Source: Nocardia donostiensis (lineage in GTDB: Bacteria > Actinomycetota > Actinomycetes > Mycobacteriales > Mycobacteriaceae). From it: DNA of 64,000 nucleotides. The first letter of the stretch is position 1, and every line of letters begins with the position of its first letter. Below, one piece after another: positions 46,046 through 55,744 of this stretch. Below the pieces are notes generated by a model. It made no database searches, had not been told where the DNA came from, and saw only the letters and a list, made by a program, of their open reading frames with translations. Location: positions 96,817 through 160,816 of the forward strand of contig NZ_MUKP01000009.1 of assembly GCF_002081715.1 (NCBI RefSeq). The letters run 5' to 3'. The position numbers and the translations under genes were made by a program.

Positions 46046-47098
46046 TTGGAGAACGTACTACGGCCGCTCATTGTTTTCGGCGGCACGATTGCGGTAACGA
46101 TCGCAGTCGGTCTGCTCATCGACCGTCTGCTCAGCTACAGCGCCGACAAACATCCCAAGAACCGGCTGCCGGGGCTGCTGCGCCGGATCCAGTTGCCGCT
46201 GCAGCTGCTGCTGGGGTGCGTTGCTCTGCACTACACGTATCCGATGGCCGAACTGGATCTGCGGCAAGACGCGGTGATCCGCAACATCCTGGCCACGATG
46301 GCGACCATGGCTGCGGCCTGGCTCGTCATACGCGTCGCCGATGCGGTGGCGGAGAACACGCTCACCAAGTATGCGGGCCGCGCCCGCGATATCGCCCGGG
46401 TCCGGCAGCTGAACACCCAGCTCACCCTGATCCGCCGCATCGTGACCACGGTGCTGGTGATCACCACCGCCGCGGTGGCGATTCTGCTGCTGTTCCCCGA
46501 TATGCGCACCCTCGGCACATCGCTGCTGGCCTCGGCCGGTGTCATCGGCATCATCGCCGGTGTGGCCGCGCAATCCACGCTCGGCAATGTGCTGGCCGGT
46601 CTGCAGATCGCGTTCGGCGATTCGGTGAAGATCGGTGACACGGTGGTGGTCGAGGGGGAAATGGGCACCGTGGAGGAGATCACCCTGACTTTCCTCACCG
46701 TCCGCATCTGGGACGACCGCAGGCTCACCATGCCGGTGTCGTATTTCAACAGCAAGCCGTACGAGAACTGGTCCAAGGGCGGCCCGCAGCTCACCGGCAC
46801 CGTGTACCTGTACCTCGACCACAGCACACCGATCAGTGAACTGCGCGAGTACCTCGGTCAATTCCTGCGCGGGCGTAAGGACTGGGACGGACGCAGCTGG
46901 AACCTGCTGGTCACCGACAGTACCCCGACCGGGATCGAGGTGCGTGCGTCGATGACGGCCGCCAACTCCGACGATGTGTGGACGCTGCGCTGCGCGGTCC
47001 GGGAAGAACTGCTCGGATGGCTCGGGCGGGAGCACCCGTACGCCTTGCCGAAGATCCCCACGGCCCCCGCGATGGAAGCCCCCCTGCCGGTGCGCTGA
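46046..47098 (+). CDS. small-conductance mechanosensitive channel, MscS family
   Basis: 350 residues from TTG 46046, AAGGAG 10 bases upstream. Four hydrophobic segments precede the pore helix LLASAGVIGIIAGVAAQSTL followed by GNVLAGLQIAFGDSVKIGD, the MscS TM3/beta-domain signature, and TVEEITLTFLTVRIWDDRRL, TMPVSYFNSKPYENWS. The C-terminal cytoplasmic alpha/beta domain is present. It releases solutes on hypo-osmotic shock. Relatives of this length are common in actinobacteria. Confidence 0.93.
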   Translation: MENVLRPLIVFGGTIAVTIAVGLLIDRLLSYSADKHPKNRLPGLLRRIQLPLQLLLGCVALHYTYPMAELDLRQDAVIRNILATMATMAAAWLVIRVADAVAENTLTKYAGRARDIARVRQLNTQLTLIRRIVTTVLVITTAAVAILLLFPDMRTLGTSLLASAGVIGIIAGVAAQSTLGNVLAGLQIAFGDSVKIGDTVVVEGEMGTVEEITLTFLTVRIWDDRRLTMPVSYFNSKPYENWSKGGPQLTGTVYLYLDHSTPISELREYLGQFLRGRKDWDGRSWNLLVTDSTPTGIEVRASMTAANSDDVWTLRCAVREELLGWLGREHPYALPKIPTAPAMEAPLPVR

Positions 47099-47239
47099 TC
47101 CCTGAGGGCTCGGGGGCGAAGGGTTTCGTTCGGGTGTCGGTCCGGCAACGTTGCCGCCGTTTTTTGTGTTGTGCATCACAATTGAGATGCGGCTACACGT
47201 GCCCGCTCTGCTCGACCCTCTTTCGAAGGAGCGCCGATC

Positions 47240-47962
47240 ATGGAACCCGGCAATCCCGTTACCCCCACCTATCCGGTCCGCGTCCGCGGCGATCTGGACC
47301 CCGCGCTGTCGCGGTGGATGTGGATCGTGAAATGGATTCTGGCGATACCGCACTATATTGTCCTGTTCTTTCTGCATATCGCCTACGCGGTGGTGACGGT
47401 GATCGCGTTCTTCGCGATTCTGTTCACCGGGAAATACCCGAAGGGACTGTTCGATTTCAATGTCGGAGTGATGCGCTGGACGTGGCGGGTCATGTTTTAT
47501 TCGTGGACTGTCCTGGGCACCGATAAATACCCACCCTTCAGTTTGGAGACGAAATCCGGCTATCCGGCGGATCTGGAGGTCGACTATCCGGAGCGGCTGC
47601 ACCGTGGGCTGGCCCTGGTGAAGTGGTGGCTGCTGGCCATACCGCATTACCTGATCATCGGCGCCCTGGTCTGGGGCGTGGTCGATGCGGGTGGTGGGGA
47701 TTGGGACGGCGACGAGTGGGGTGGGTTCTCGATTCCGCTGCTCGGCATCCTGGTGCTGGTCGCGGTGATCGCGCTGCTGTTCACCGCCCGCTATCCGCGC
47801 GGACTGTTCGATTTCCTCCTCGGCATCAACCGCTGGATGATCCGGGTGCAGGCGTACACCTCGCTCATGCGGGACGAATATCCGCCGTTCCGGCTCGACC
47901 AGGGCGCACGGGAGGGCGGCGCACGGGAGGACAGCGGAGACCTCGACCTGACGAAGCCTTAA
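47240..47962 (+). CDS. DUF4389 membrane protein
   Basis: 240 residues, four membrane helices in two internal repeats. The first repeat has WMWIVKWILAIPHYIVLFFL, TGKYPKGLFDFNVGVMRWTW and DKYPPFSL; the second repeats it as ALVKWWLLAIPHYLIIGALV, ARYPRGLFDFLLGINRWMIR and DEYPPFRL. This duplication is typical of DUF4389. Function unknown. AAGGAG is seven bases upstream of the ATG; a terminator follows. Confidence 0.92.
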   Translation: MEPGNPVTPTYPVRVRGDLDPALSRWMWIVKWILAIPHYIVLFFLHIAYAVVTVIAFFAILFTGKYPKGLFDFNVGVMRWTWRVMFYSWTVLGTDKYPPFSLETKSGYPADLEVDYPERLHRGLALVKWWLLAIPHYLIIGALVWGVVDAGGGDWDGDEWGGFSIPLLGILVLVAVIALLFTARYPRGLFDFLLGINRWMIRVQAYTSLMRDEYPPFRLDQGAREGGAREDSGDLDLTKP

Positions 47963-47969
47963 TCGGTTC

Positions 47970-48002
47970 GGACACCGGCGAAGTCTGCCTTCGCCGGTGT
48001 CC
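47970..48002. terminator. hairpin terminator after the DUF4389 gene
   Basis: Perfect 14-bp stem GGACACCGGCGAAG/CTTCGCCGGTGTCC with five-base loop, between convergent genes; probably bidirectional. Confidence 0.75.
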
Positions 48003-48028
48003 ACGCGCGTTGTTTCGTGGTGCGGTGA

Positions 48029-49006
48029 TCAGTGCGCCGATTCGTAGACCCGACGGACGACGTCTTCGATCTCCGGTTCCTCGATGGACAGATCCCGCAC
48101 TTCGGCACGCGCCGACACCGTAGCCAGCAGTTGCGCCGCGGTGATGTGCTCGGCGTCGAACGCCAGCCGCTGCCGCATCCCGTCGGCTTCACTGGACAGC
48201 AGCACCGCCCCCGGCAGATCGACCAGCTCAGGAGTCGGCTGAGCGAGGTCGACCACCAGCACCCGCTGCGCGCCGACCTTCGCGCCCAGACCGGTTAGTG
48301 AACCGTCGTACACCAGACGCCCGTGGTCGACCACGAGCACCCGATTGCACAACCGCTCGATATCGCCCATATCGTGGGTGGTCAGCAGCAGGGTGGTGCC
48401 CCGTTCCTCGCGTTCGGCGCGCAGGAATTCGCGTAACCGCTGTTTGGACACCACATCCAAGCCGATGGTCGGTTCGTCCAGAATGATCAGCTCGGGCGAA
48501 TGAAGCAGGGCAGCGGCTACTTCGGCGCGCATCCGCTGCCCGAGCGAGAGTTGCCGTACCGGGGTGTCCAGCGTGCCTGCCATCTCCAGGCGATCGATCA
48601 GGTGCCGCATACGTTCGCGCCCGGCGGCGGCGTCCAACCGGTGAATGGCCGCCAGGATCGAAAACGATTCCCGCAGCGGCAGATCCCACCACAGCTGCGA
48701 CCGCTGGCCGAACACCACGCCGATACGGCTGGCCAATTCCCGCCGTTGCCGCACCGGTTCCAACCCGCAGGTGCGGACCCGGCCCGAGGTGGGCACCAGG
48801 ATGCCGGTGAGCATTTTGATCGTGGTGGATTTACCCGCGCCGTTGGCCCCGATGTAGCCGACCGCCGCACCGCGTTCCACCCGGAAACTCATCGCGTCGA
48901 CAGCGGTCAGGGTCTCACGACGCCGCCGCCAGCTGGTGCCGTTCTTCCGGTACACCACGAACCGCCTGGTCAGCTCATCGATCTCGATAATCGGATCGCC
49001 GGTCAT
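48029..49006 (-). CDS. ABC transporter ATP-binding protein (ABC-2 exporter type)
   Basis: 325 residues from ATG 49006. Walker A YIGANGAGKSTTIKML, Q-loop VVFGQRSQLWWDLPLRESFS, signature LSLGQRMRAEVAAALL, Walker B ELIILDEPTIGLDVVSKQRL and switch His in LLLTTHDMGDIERL. The FGQR-x-QLWWDLP motif is typical of the ATPase working with the two-permease DUF990/ABC-2 exporters. Start overlaps the stop of the permease gene (TGATG). Substrate unknown. Confidence 0.93.
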   Translation of the reverse strand: MTGDPIIEIDELTRRFVVYRKNGTSWRRRRETLTAVDAMSFRVERGAAVGYIGANGAGKSTTIKMLTGILVPTSGRVRTCGLEPVRQRRELASRIGVVFGQRSQLWWDLPLRESFSILAAIHRLDAAAGRERMRHLIDRLEMAGTLDTPVRQLSLGQRMRAEVAAALLHSPELIILDEPTIGLDVVSKQRLREFLRAEREERGTTLLLTTHDMGDIERLCNRVLVVDHGRLVYDGSLTGLGAKVGAQRVLVVDLAQPTPELVDLPGAVLLSSEADGMRQRLAFDAEHITAAQLLATVSARAEVRDLSIEEPEIEDVVRRVYESAH

Positions 49007-49866
49007 CAGCCGCCGCCTCCCTGATAGTGCCTGGTGCCGAGCCGCCACACACCCAGCGCCGCCAGCCATACCCACACCATGGCGAGCGGCGACAGCCAGG
49101 CCAGCCAGGACGGGATCAGGGAGGGGCCGGGCAGGCCGAGTATCGCCAGCGTCGGCAGATATGCGGTGAACGCCACCGGCACCGCGTAACAGAACAGCAG
49201 TTTCAACGGTGTGGGGAAAACCGAAGCCGGTTGCGCGGCGGCGAACGAACCGCCGTAGGTGAAGCTGTTGGTGAGTTCGGCGCCGTCGATCAGGAAGAAT
49301 TGGCAGCCCGCTGCGGCGACGAACAGCCCACCGAACAGCGCGACACCGGTAACCAGGGTCAGCGTGATGAGCGCGACGACACCGGCGTCCCAATCGATGT
49401 CGTTGCGCACCAATCCGAGGGCGAGCACGACCACGGCCACCGCGGCACGCGCCATCCGGCGTAACGACACCTCGCTGGTGATCAGTTGCAGTAGCAGCGG
49501 CTGCGGGCGCAGATAATAGGCGTCGAGGGTGCCCAGGCGGATCAGGGTGGGCAGTTTGTCCAGATGACCGAACAGCACTTGCGCCAGCGCGAACGAGGTA
49601 TTGCTCAAACCGAACAGCAGCAGCGCAGCGTTCAGATCGAGCCCGCCGAGCACTCTGGCGTTGTGGAAGATGACCCACACCTCGGCGAATTCGATCAGGC
49701 CGACCAGCAGCGCACCCATCAGATCGCTGGCGAACGACAGCCGGTAACTGCGTTGCGCGCGGATCCGGGAACTCAATACCGCCGCATACGGGGCGAATCG
49801 GCGTGCCAACCCCGACGCGCGCTCGTCGCGGGCGGGCGGAGCGTGCGGTTCGAGGGTGTCAACCAC
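49006..49866 (-). CDS. ABC-2 family permease, second subunit
   Basis: 286 residues from GTG 49866, overlapping the preceding permease stop by 8 bases. About six membrane helices (DLMGALLVGLIEFAEVWVIF, VALITLTLVTGVALFGGLFV, LAWLSPLAMVWVWLAALGVW). The motifs LAQVLFGHLDKLPTLIRLGT and LDAYYLRPQPLLLQLITSEV are the DUF990/ABC-2 signature (G-x-L-D-x-x-L-x-R-P). Forms the membrane pore with the product of 49859-50686 and the ATPase at 48029. Confidence 0.88.
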   Translation of the reverse strand: MVDTLEPHAPPARDERASGLARRFAPYAAVLSSRIRAQRSYRLSFASDLMGALLVGLIEFAEVWVIFHNARVLGGLDLNAALLLFGLSNTSFALAQVLFGHLDKLPTLIRLGTLDAYYLRPQPLLLQLITSEVSLRRMARAAVAVVVLALGLVRNDIDWDAGVVALITLTLVTGVALFGGLFVAAAGCQFFLIDGAELTNSFTYGGSFAAAQPASVFPTPLKLLFCYAVPVAFTAYLPTLAILGLPGPSLIPSWLAWLSPLAMVWVWLAALGVWRLGTRHYQGGGG

Positions 49867-50686
49867 CTTGTACCTCCAGCCTGCGCCTGCCCGCGGCCAG
49901 CAGGAGCCGCCCGATCGCGCCCACCGCCAGGACCCAGAACACTTGGATGCCCACCACCTGCAGCGCTTCCATGTCGACGACTCGTCCGGACAAGACATCG
50001 ACCGGCGCCTGCAGAATCGACGGGAAAGGGGTCGCGTTGGCGATTGTGCGCAACCAGTCCGGGAACAAGTGCACCGGCACGAACAAGCCGGCCAGGAAGG
50101 TGCCCATAATCTGGTAGAGCACTCGGATACCCCGCGTCTCGACCACCCAGAAACCCACGGTGGCCAGAGCGAACAGGCCGAGGAACGACACCGATACCGC
50201 CAGCAGCACGCTGATCGTGCCCAGCACATACGACAGCGGGTCCGACGGCATCGTCAGGCCCACCGTGAGCATCCCGACCAGCACACTCGGCACACCACGC
50301 GGCAGCAGCGTGCAGGTGGCCCGCCCCAGATCAGTGGCCAGCGCACCCAACTGGACATCGACCGGCCGGAGGAAGTCGATGGCGATATCCCCGTTGCGCA
50401 CCCGCTCGGTCAGCTCGATCTCTGACGCCATGAACTGCGTCGCGCCCAGCAGTCCCTGCGAAATCCACACGTAGGCGGCGATACCGCCCGCGTCGTACCC
50501 GGCGAACCCGGCCCCTGTACCCACCGCGGCCACCATCACCGCGGCGCGGACGAACCCGAACACACAGTTGGTGCACAACCCGGCGAGCATGGCGATCTTG
50601 TACTGCCATTGCCGCCGGAAACCGGCAACAGCCATCCGCCAATAGACAGCCGACAGCTGACGTGTAGCCACTGCGGTGGCGAGCAC
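49859..50686 (-). CDS. ABC-2 family permease, first subunit
   Basis: 275 residues from GTG 50686, with AGGAGG eleven bases upstream; an in-frame GTG at 50713 would place the Shine-Dalgarno inside the gene. About six membrane helices (AMLAGLCTNCVFGFVRAAVM, YVLGTISVLLAVSVSFLGLF). ELTERVRNGDIAIDFLRPVD is the DUF990-type G-x-I-x-x-x-L-x-R-P loop and matches the analogous motif in the next gene, showing that the two permeases are homologous. First gene of a three-gene overlapping operon, divergent from irtA. Confidence 0.88.
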   Translation of the reverse strand: MLATAVATRQLSAVYWRMAVAGFRRQWQYKIAMLAGLCTNCVFGFVRAAVMVAAVGTGAGFAGYDAGGIAAYVWISQGLLGATQFMASEIELTERVRNGDIAIDFLRPVDVQLGALATDLGRATCTLLPRGVPSVLVGMLTVGLTMPSDPLSYVLGTISVLLAVSVSFLGLFALATVGFWVVETRGIRVLYQIMGTFLAGLFVPVHLFPDWLRTIANATPFPSILQAPVDVLSGRVVDMEALQVVGIQVFWVLAVGAIGRLLLAAGRRRLEVQGG

Positions 50687-50810
50687 TGATGTTTCCCCTC
50701 CTGAGCCAGGCACAAGGCGAATACATTACCGGCGCAGCCCGGCTCGGGAAAGGGAATATCGGCGCGGCCGGGTGGTGCCGCGATGGCTCCGAAGGATGGA
50801 ACCGGTCAAC

Positions 50811-50829
50811 TATGTGTAGGCTAACCAAA
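50811..50829. promoter_or_regulatory. IdeR-type iron box upstream of irtA
   Basis: Sequence TATGTGTAGGCTAACCAAA matches 14 of 19 positions of the IdeR/DtxR consensus TTAGGTTAGGCTAACCTAA, including the whole core TAGGCTAACC. It lies 37 bases before the ATG of irtA, so iron-loaded IdeR would block transcription. Confidence 0.75.
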
Positions 50830-50866
50830 GTTGGCATCGGTCACATCGGTTCGGAGACAAGTAATC

Positions 50867-53497
50867 ATGGCGCGCAGAGGTTTCTCGGGTGTGGTTTTGA
50901 ACGCGTTCGGCGTCCAGTACCACACCGCTACGGTGCTGAACACCGAACAGACAACGCCTCGCATGCGGCGGATCTGGCTGAGCGCCCCCTCGCTGTTCGA
51001 CGAGATCGACATAGAACCCACCGCGTGGTTGCGCATCTGGTTCCCCGACCCAGCGGGCACGGAGACCGAGTTCCAGCGCGGATACACCATCGCCGAGGCG
51101 GATCAGGAGACCGGGCGCTTCGCCATCGACTTCGTCCTGCATGAACCCGCCGGACCGGCGTCGACCTGGGCGCGGACTGTCCAGGGTGGCGAGACGATCG
51201 AGGTCACCTCGTTCGGATCGAAGGGCTTCCCGATCGCCGAGGATCAGGACGGGTACCTGCTGATCGGCGATGCCGCGTCGATCCCGGCGATCAACTCCAT
51301 CCTGGCCGCCGTGCCGCCACAGCTGTCGGTCGAGGTCTACCTGGAACAGCATCACGACGACGAGCTGCTCATCCCGCTGACCCCGCACCCGGGCGTGCGG
51401 GTGCGCTGGGTGCCGCGCACCTCGGAGGACGCCCTGGCAGCCGCGCTGGAGGCGCGCGACTGGTCGAACTGGTATGCGTGGGCGTGCACGGAGTCCAAGT
51501 CGCTCAAGCACGTCCGCGCTCGACTCAAGGAATTCGGCTTCCCGAAGAGCGACGTCTATACCCAGGCCTACTGGATGCAAGGGCGTGCCATGGGTAAGCA
51601 ACGTGACAGCGTTGAACTCGCGGCCGCCGAGACCGCACCGAAGGCTGCTGCGCCCGCTGGGGTTGCATCGGAGGCTGCTGCGCCCGCTGGGGCTGCACCC
51701 GAGACCGCTGCGCCCGCCGCATCCGCCCCCGCCGCGGCGAGCACCGCACCACCCGGCAACTGGCGTTCGCAGGCGGCGAGCAGGCTGTTCGCCGAAGTAC
51801 GTCCGAAGCTGTACGTCGCGGGGGTGCTGCAGTTCCTCATCACGCTGATCCAGCTGGCCCCGTACGTGCTGCTGGTGGAGTTGGCACGCAACCTGCTGGC
51901 AGGCAGTGCGGAATCCACCCTGTGGACGCTGGGTCTGTGGGTACTGGCGCTGCTCGGCATCGGCGCCGTACTCGAACTGGCGTTGCAATTGTGGTTGCAC
52001 ACCGTCGACGCCCGGTTCAGCCGCGACCTACGCAGCCGCCTGCTGGCCAAACTCGCCCGGCTCCCACTCGGCTGGTTCACCGCGCGCAGCTCCGGGCAGA
52101 TCAACAAGCTGATCACCAATGACACGCTGTCGCTGCACTATCTGGTGACGCACGCCGTTATCGACGCGGTCGCCGCGGTCGTCGCGCCGCTGGTGGTGCT
52201 CGGCTACCTGCTGTGGGTGGATTGGCGGCTGGGACTGGTGCTGCTGGTGCCCGTGCTCGGCTACGTCTTCATCATGTTCTCGATGATGGCGCAGTCGCGT
52301 GTCAAGGTCGTGCAGGCGCAGCGCTGGGCCGAGCGGATGAACGGCGAAGCCACCTCCTACCTCGACGGTCAGCCGGTCATCCGGATTTTCGGCGGCGCGG
52401 CGGCCTCGCCGTTCCGCCGCAGCCTGGACGACTACATCCGGTTCCTCGACACCTGGCAGCGGCCGTTCACCGGCAAAAAGGCCGCGATGGACATCATCAC
52501 CAGGCCGGTCACCTTCCTGTGGCTCATCCTGGTCGTCGGCACCGCGCTGGTGGCCACCGGCCGCCTGGACCCGGTGAACCTGCTGCCGTTCCTGTTCCTG
52601 GGCACCACATTCGGTTCCCGGCTGCTCGGTATCGGCTACGGCCTGTCCGGGCTGCGGGAGGGACGCCTCGCCGCACGCAACATTCAGCTCACTCTGGACG
52701 AGGCCGAACTCGGTGTGCGAGCCGACGGCGCGGAGCAGGCGGACCCGGCGGGCCGGGTCGTGCTCGACGAGGTGTCGTTCGGCTACCGCCCCGGTGTGCC
52801 CGTGGTGGACAAGGTCTCGCTCACCCTCGAACCGGGCACCGTCACGGCCCTGGTCGGGCCGTCGGGCGCGGGCAAGTCGACGCTGGCCGCATTGCTGGCG
52901 CGTTTCCACGATCTCGACAGCGGCAGTATCAGGGTGGGTGGCCGCGATATCGCTACGCTCACCCCGGACGAGCTGTACCAGCGCATCGGGTTCGTTTTCC
53001 AGGACGCCCAGCTGGTACACGGCACAGTGCGAGAGAACATCGCCCTTGCGGTCCCCGATGCCTCTGACGACGCAGTGCAGCGGGCAGCCCGCGACGCGCA
53101 GATCCACGAACGAATCCTGCGGCTACCGCAGGGATACGACACGGTGCTCGGCGCTGATACCGCCCTGTCGGGCGGTGAGCGCCAGCGCCTCACCATCGCC
53201 AGGGCGCTGCTCGCCGATACCCCGGTGCTGATCCTGGACGAAGCTACTGCCTTCGCCGACCCGGAGTCGGAATACCTGGTGCAGCAGGCGCTCAACCGCC
53301 TGACCGCCGGGCGCACAGTGGTGATGATCGCCCACCGCCTGCGTACCGTCGTCGACGCCGACCGCATCGTCGTGCTCGAGAGCGGCCGGGTGGTCGAGTC
53401 GGGTACGCACCTGGAACTGCTCGCTGCCGATGGCCGCTATCAGCAGCTGTGGGAAGCCGGCGCCGTTGCCGCAGATCTGAAGGAGAACGCCCGATGA
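50867..53497 (+). CDS. irtA: siderophore importer subunit IrtA: SIP flavoreductase fused to ABC half-transporter
   Basis: 876 residues from ATG 50867; earlier in-frame starts would overlap the iron box. N-terminal siderophore-interacting domain (about 1-255; FAD motif [42 protein letters not shown]) reduces imported ferric siderophore; an Ala/Pro linker (about 258-300) leads to six membrane helices and the ATPase: Walker [21 protein letters not shown], signature [16 protein letters not shown], Walker [17 protein letters not shown], switch His IAHRL. It matches Rv1348 closely. With IrtB it imports carboxymycobactin-type siderophores across the inner membrane. Stop overlaps irtB start (ATGA). 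Confidence 0.96.
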   Translation: MARRGFSGVVLNAFGVQYHTATVLNTEQTTPRMRRIWLSAPSLFDEIDIEPTAWLRIWFPDPAGTETEFQRGYTIAEADQETGRFAIDFVLHEPAGPASTWARTVQGGETIEVTSFGSKGFPIAEDQDGYLLIGDAASIPAINSILAAVPPQLSVEVYLEQHHDDELLIPLTPHPGVRVRWVPRTSEDALAAALEARDWSNWYAWACTESKSLKHVRARLKEFGFPKSDVYTQAYWMQGRAMGKQRDSVELAAAETAPKAAAPAGVASEAAAPAGAAPETAAPAASAPAAASTAPPGNWRSQAASRLFAEVRPKLYVAGVLQFLITLIQLAPYVLLVELARNLLAGSAESTLWTLGLWVLALLGIGAVLELALQLWLHTVDARFSRDLRSRLLAKLARLPLGWFTARSSGQINKLITNDTLSLHYLVTHAVIDAVAAVVAPLVVLGYLLWVDWRLGLVLLVPVLGYVFIMFSMMAQSRVKVVQAQRWAERMNGEATSYLDGQPVIRIFGGAAASPFRRSLDDYIRFLDTWQRPFTGKKAAMDIITRPVTFLWLILVVGTALVATGRLDPVNLLPFLFLGTTFGSRLLGIGYGLSGLREGRLAARNIQLTLDEAELGVRADGAEQADPAGRVVLDEVSFGYRPGVPVVDKVSLTLEPGTVTALVGPSGAGKSTLAALLARFHDLDSGSIRVGGRDIATLTPDELYQRIGFVFQDAQLVHGTVRENIALAVPDASDDAVQRAARDAQIHERILRLPQGYDTVLGADTALSGGERQRLTIARALLADTPVLILDEATAFADPESEYLVQQALNRLTAGRTVVMIAHRLRTVVDADRIVVLESGRVVESGTHLELLAADGRYQQLWEAGAVAADLKENAR

Positions 53498-55260
53498 CGC
53501 GCACCTTGCTGAGCCTGCTGCCCCCCGAGCGTCGCGGACGCTTCGGCGGCTACCTTGCGCTGATCGTCGTCTCGACCGTCCTGCGCGCGATCGGCGTGGT
53601 ACTGATGGTCCCGCTCGTCGCTGCCCTGTTCGGCGACGATCCCGCCGAGGCATGGCCGGTGGTCGGCGCGCTGACCGTCGCCGTCGCCGCCGGGTGGATC
53701 GTGGATGCGATCGCATCGCGCCTCGGTTTCGACCTGGGATTCACCATTCTCGACCACGCGCAACGCGATGTCTCCGAGCAGGTCGCGCGCATTCCGTTGC
53801 GCTGGTTCGATGAGGACAACTCGGCCGCCACCCGCAGCGCCATCGCCAGTACCGGCCCGGACCTGGTCGGGTTGCTCGGCTACCAGGTGACGCCGCTGGT
53901 GCAGTCGGTGCTGCTGCCCTTCGCGATCGGTGTCGGGCTGATGCCCATCGCCTGGCAGCTCGGCGCGATCGCGCTGCTTGTCGTTCCGCTGCTGCTTGGC
54001 GTGCTATGGGTGAGCGGGCGCATCACCCGCCGCGCCGACGAGGTGGCCAAGGACTCGAACAGCGCGCTCACCGCGCGCATCCTCGAATTCGCCCGCACGC
54101 AGGCCGCGCTGCGGGCCGCCCGCCGGGTGGAACCCGCTCGCAGCCAGACCGGTGCGGCGCTCGCTGCGCAGCACGGCGCGACGACCCGGCTACTGCTGCT
54201 GAACATCCCCGGACAGGTGCTGTTCAGCGTGGCCAGCCAGATCGCCCTGGTGCTGCTCGCAGGCACCACAGCCTGGCTTGCGGTGAACGACACGATCGGG
54301 GTGCCCGAGGCCATCGCGCTCATCGTCGTGGTCGTCCGGTTCCTCGAGCCGTTCGGCGCGCTTGCCGATCTGGCGCCCGCGCTGGAGAGCAGCCGCGGCA
54401 TCCTGCGCGATATCCGGGCCGTCATCGCCGCGCCCGAGCCGACGACCGCGGCCGTCACGCAGCCGCGGGCCGTCGAAAACGGCGCCGCGAGCGTCGAGCT
54501 GCGCGCGGTGTCCTTCGACTATGGGCCCGATACGCCGCCCGTACTGGACGGCTTCGATGTCGAGTTCCGGCCCGGTGAAGTGACCGCCGTGGTCGGGCCG
54601 TCCGGTTCCGGCAAGAGCACCCTGCTCAACCTGGTGGCCGGGCTGGAGAAGCCCACCTCCGGCCACGTCCTTGTCGGCGGTGTGGATCGCGGTGCCCTCG
54701 ATCCGGTGCAGCGACCGGCGGTGACCAGCATGGTGTTCCAGCAGCCGTACCTGTTCGCGGGCACGATCAAGGAGAATGTGCTTGCGGGCAATCCCGAGGC
54801 GAGCGCGGAGGAGTTGGCCTCGGCGCTGCGGCTGTCCCGGGTGGCGGAGTTCGCGAGCAGGCTGCCCGAAGGGCTCGACACTCTGGTCGGAGATGCGGGA
54901 ACCGCGCTCTCCGGTGGTGAACGCCAGCGGGTGTCGATCGCCAGGGCGCTGCTCAAACGGTCGTCGGTGCTGCTCGTGGACGAGGGCACCAGCGCGTTGG
55001 ATATGGAGAACGAGGCCGCGGTGGTCGCCGCGATCAGCGATGACCCGCAGCGGCGCACGCGTGTGGTCGTGACCCACCGGCTGTCCACCATCGCGGGCGC
55101 GGATCGCGTGCTCTTCCTCGAAGACGGCCGCATTGTGGAGGACGGCACGGTCGAGGAATTGCTGGCCGCGTCAGGGCGGTTCGCCGGGTTCTGGGCACAT
55201 CAGCACGACGCTGCGGAATGGCGGATCAACTCCGATCCCACCGCAGTCGAGGTCGGCTGA
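53494..55260 (+). CDS. irtB: siderophore importer subunit IrtB, ABC half-transporter
   Basis: 588 residues from ATG 53494, with AAGGAG eight bases upstream and a 4-base overlap with irtA. Membrane domain about 1-320 ([57 protein letters not shown]), then the ATPase: Walker [21 protein letters not shown], signature [16 protein letters not shown], Walker [17 protein letters not shown] (E after D present), switch His [17 protein letters not shown]. Partner of IrtA, as Rv1349. A terminator follows four bases after the stop. Confidence 0.96.
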   Translation: MTRTLLSLLPPERRGRFGGYLALIVVSTVLRAIGVVLMVPLVAALFGDDPAEAWPVVGALTVAVAAGWIVDAIASRLGFDLGFTILDHAQRDVSEQVARIPLRWFDEDNSAATRSAIASTGPDLVGLLGYQVTPLVQSVLLPFAIGVGLMPIAWQLGAIALLVVPLLLGVLWVSGRITRRADEVAKDSNSALTARILEFARTQAALRAARRVEPARSQTGAALAAQHGATTRLLLLNIPGQVLFSVASQIALVLLAGTTAWLAVNDTIGVPEAIALIVVVVRFLEPFGALADLAPALESSRGILRDIRAVIAAPEPTTAAVTQPRAVENGAASVELRAVSFDYGPDTPPVLDGFDVEFRPGEVTAVVGPSGSGKSTLLNLVAGLEKPTSGHVLVGGVDRGALDPVQRPAVTSMVFQQPYLFAGTIKENVLAGNPEASAEELASALRLSRVAEFASRLPEGLDTLVGDAGTALSGGERQRVSIARALLKRSSVLLVDEGTSALDMENEAAVVAAISDDPQRRTRVVVTHRLSTIAGADRVLFLEDGRIVEDGTVEELLAASGRFAGFWAHQHDAAEWRINSDPTAVEVG

Positions 55261-55263
55261 GCG

Positions 55264-55303
55264 ACGGGGACACACACGTGCCCCGAGCGGCGTGTGTCCC
55301 CGT
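55264..55303 (+). terminator. hairpin terminator after irtAB
   Basis: 12-bp stem ACGGGGACACAC/GTGTGTCCCCGT just downstream of the irtB stop. The remainder up to tRNA-Arg (about 215 bases) shows nothing recognisable. Confidence 0.7.
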
Positions 55304-55518
55304 TCGGTATCCGGCCACAGTTTCGGCAAGACGGCAGCAACGCTGATCGATGACGCCGCCCTGTTCACGCGGGCCGGAGCCGACCGGCTCGTGTCGATAA
55401 CTCGAGATGTTTACTTCGGCCGTGAACGGTTACCCCCGAAGTGACCTACGTACTCGACCAGCTGTCCTCATGAACGAGAGATGAGGTGCAGGGGCGTTCC
55501 AGAAACGCCCCTGACCAG

Positions 55519-55592
55519 CGCCCCCGGCAGGAATCGAACCTGCGACCTAGGGATTAGAAGGCCCTTGCTCTATCCAACTGAGCTACGGAGGC
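55519..55592 (-). tRNA. tRNA-Arg (anticodon UCU)
   Basis: Minus-strand cloverleaf of 74 bases: acceptor GCCTCCG/CGGGGGC (one G-T wobble), D arm AGCTCAGTTGGATAGAGC, anticodon stem AGGGC/TCCCT-side around loop CTTCTAA (anticodon TCT), T arm GGTTCGATTCC. Confidence 0.93.
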
Positions 55593-55744
55593 AGTGGTGG
55601 TGTGCGCTGGTTTCCACCATGGCCGACAACGACCGCACTGTCCAGCCGAGAAAGTATAGCGGCCGACCAAAACCGATGTGATCTGTGCTGCCCACTCGGC
55701 GGCCCCACCGGGGTGCACGGGGGCGGCCGACTACGCTCGGACCT

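Noticed and set aside
46058..48004. 648-codon minus-strand open frame under MscS and DUF4389
   Set aside because: His/Gln/Arg-rich shadow frame; both plus-strand genes have clear family motifs and ribosome binding sites.
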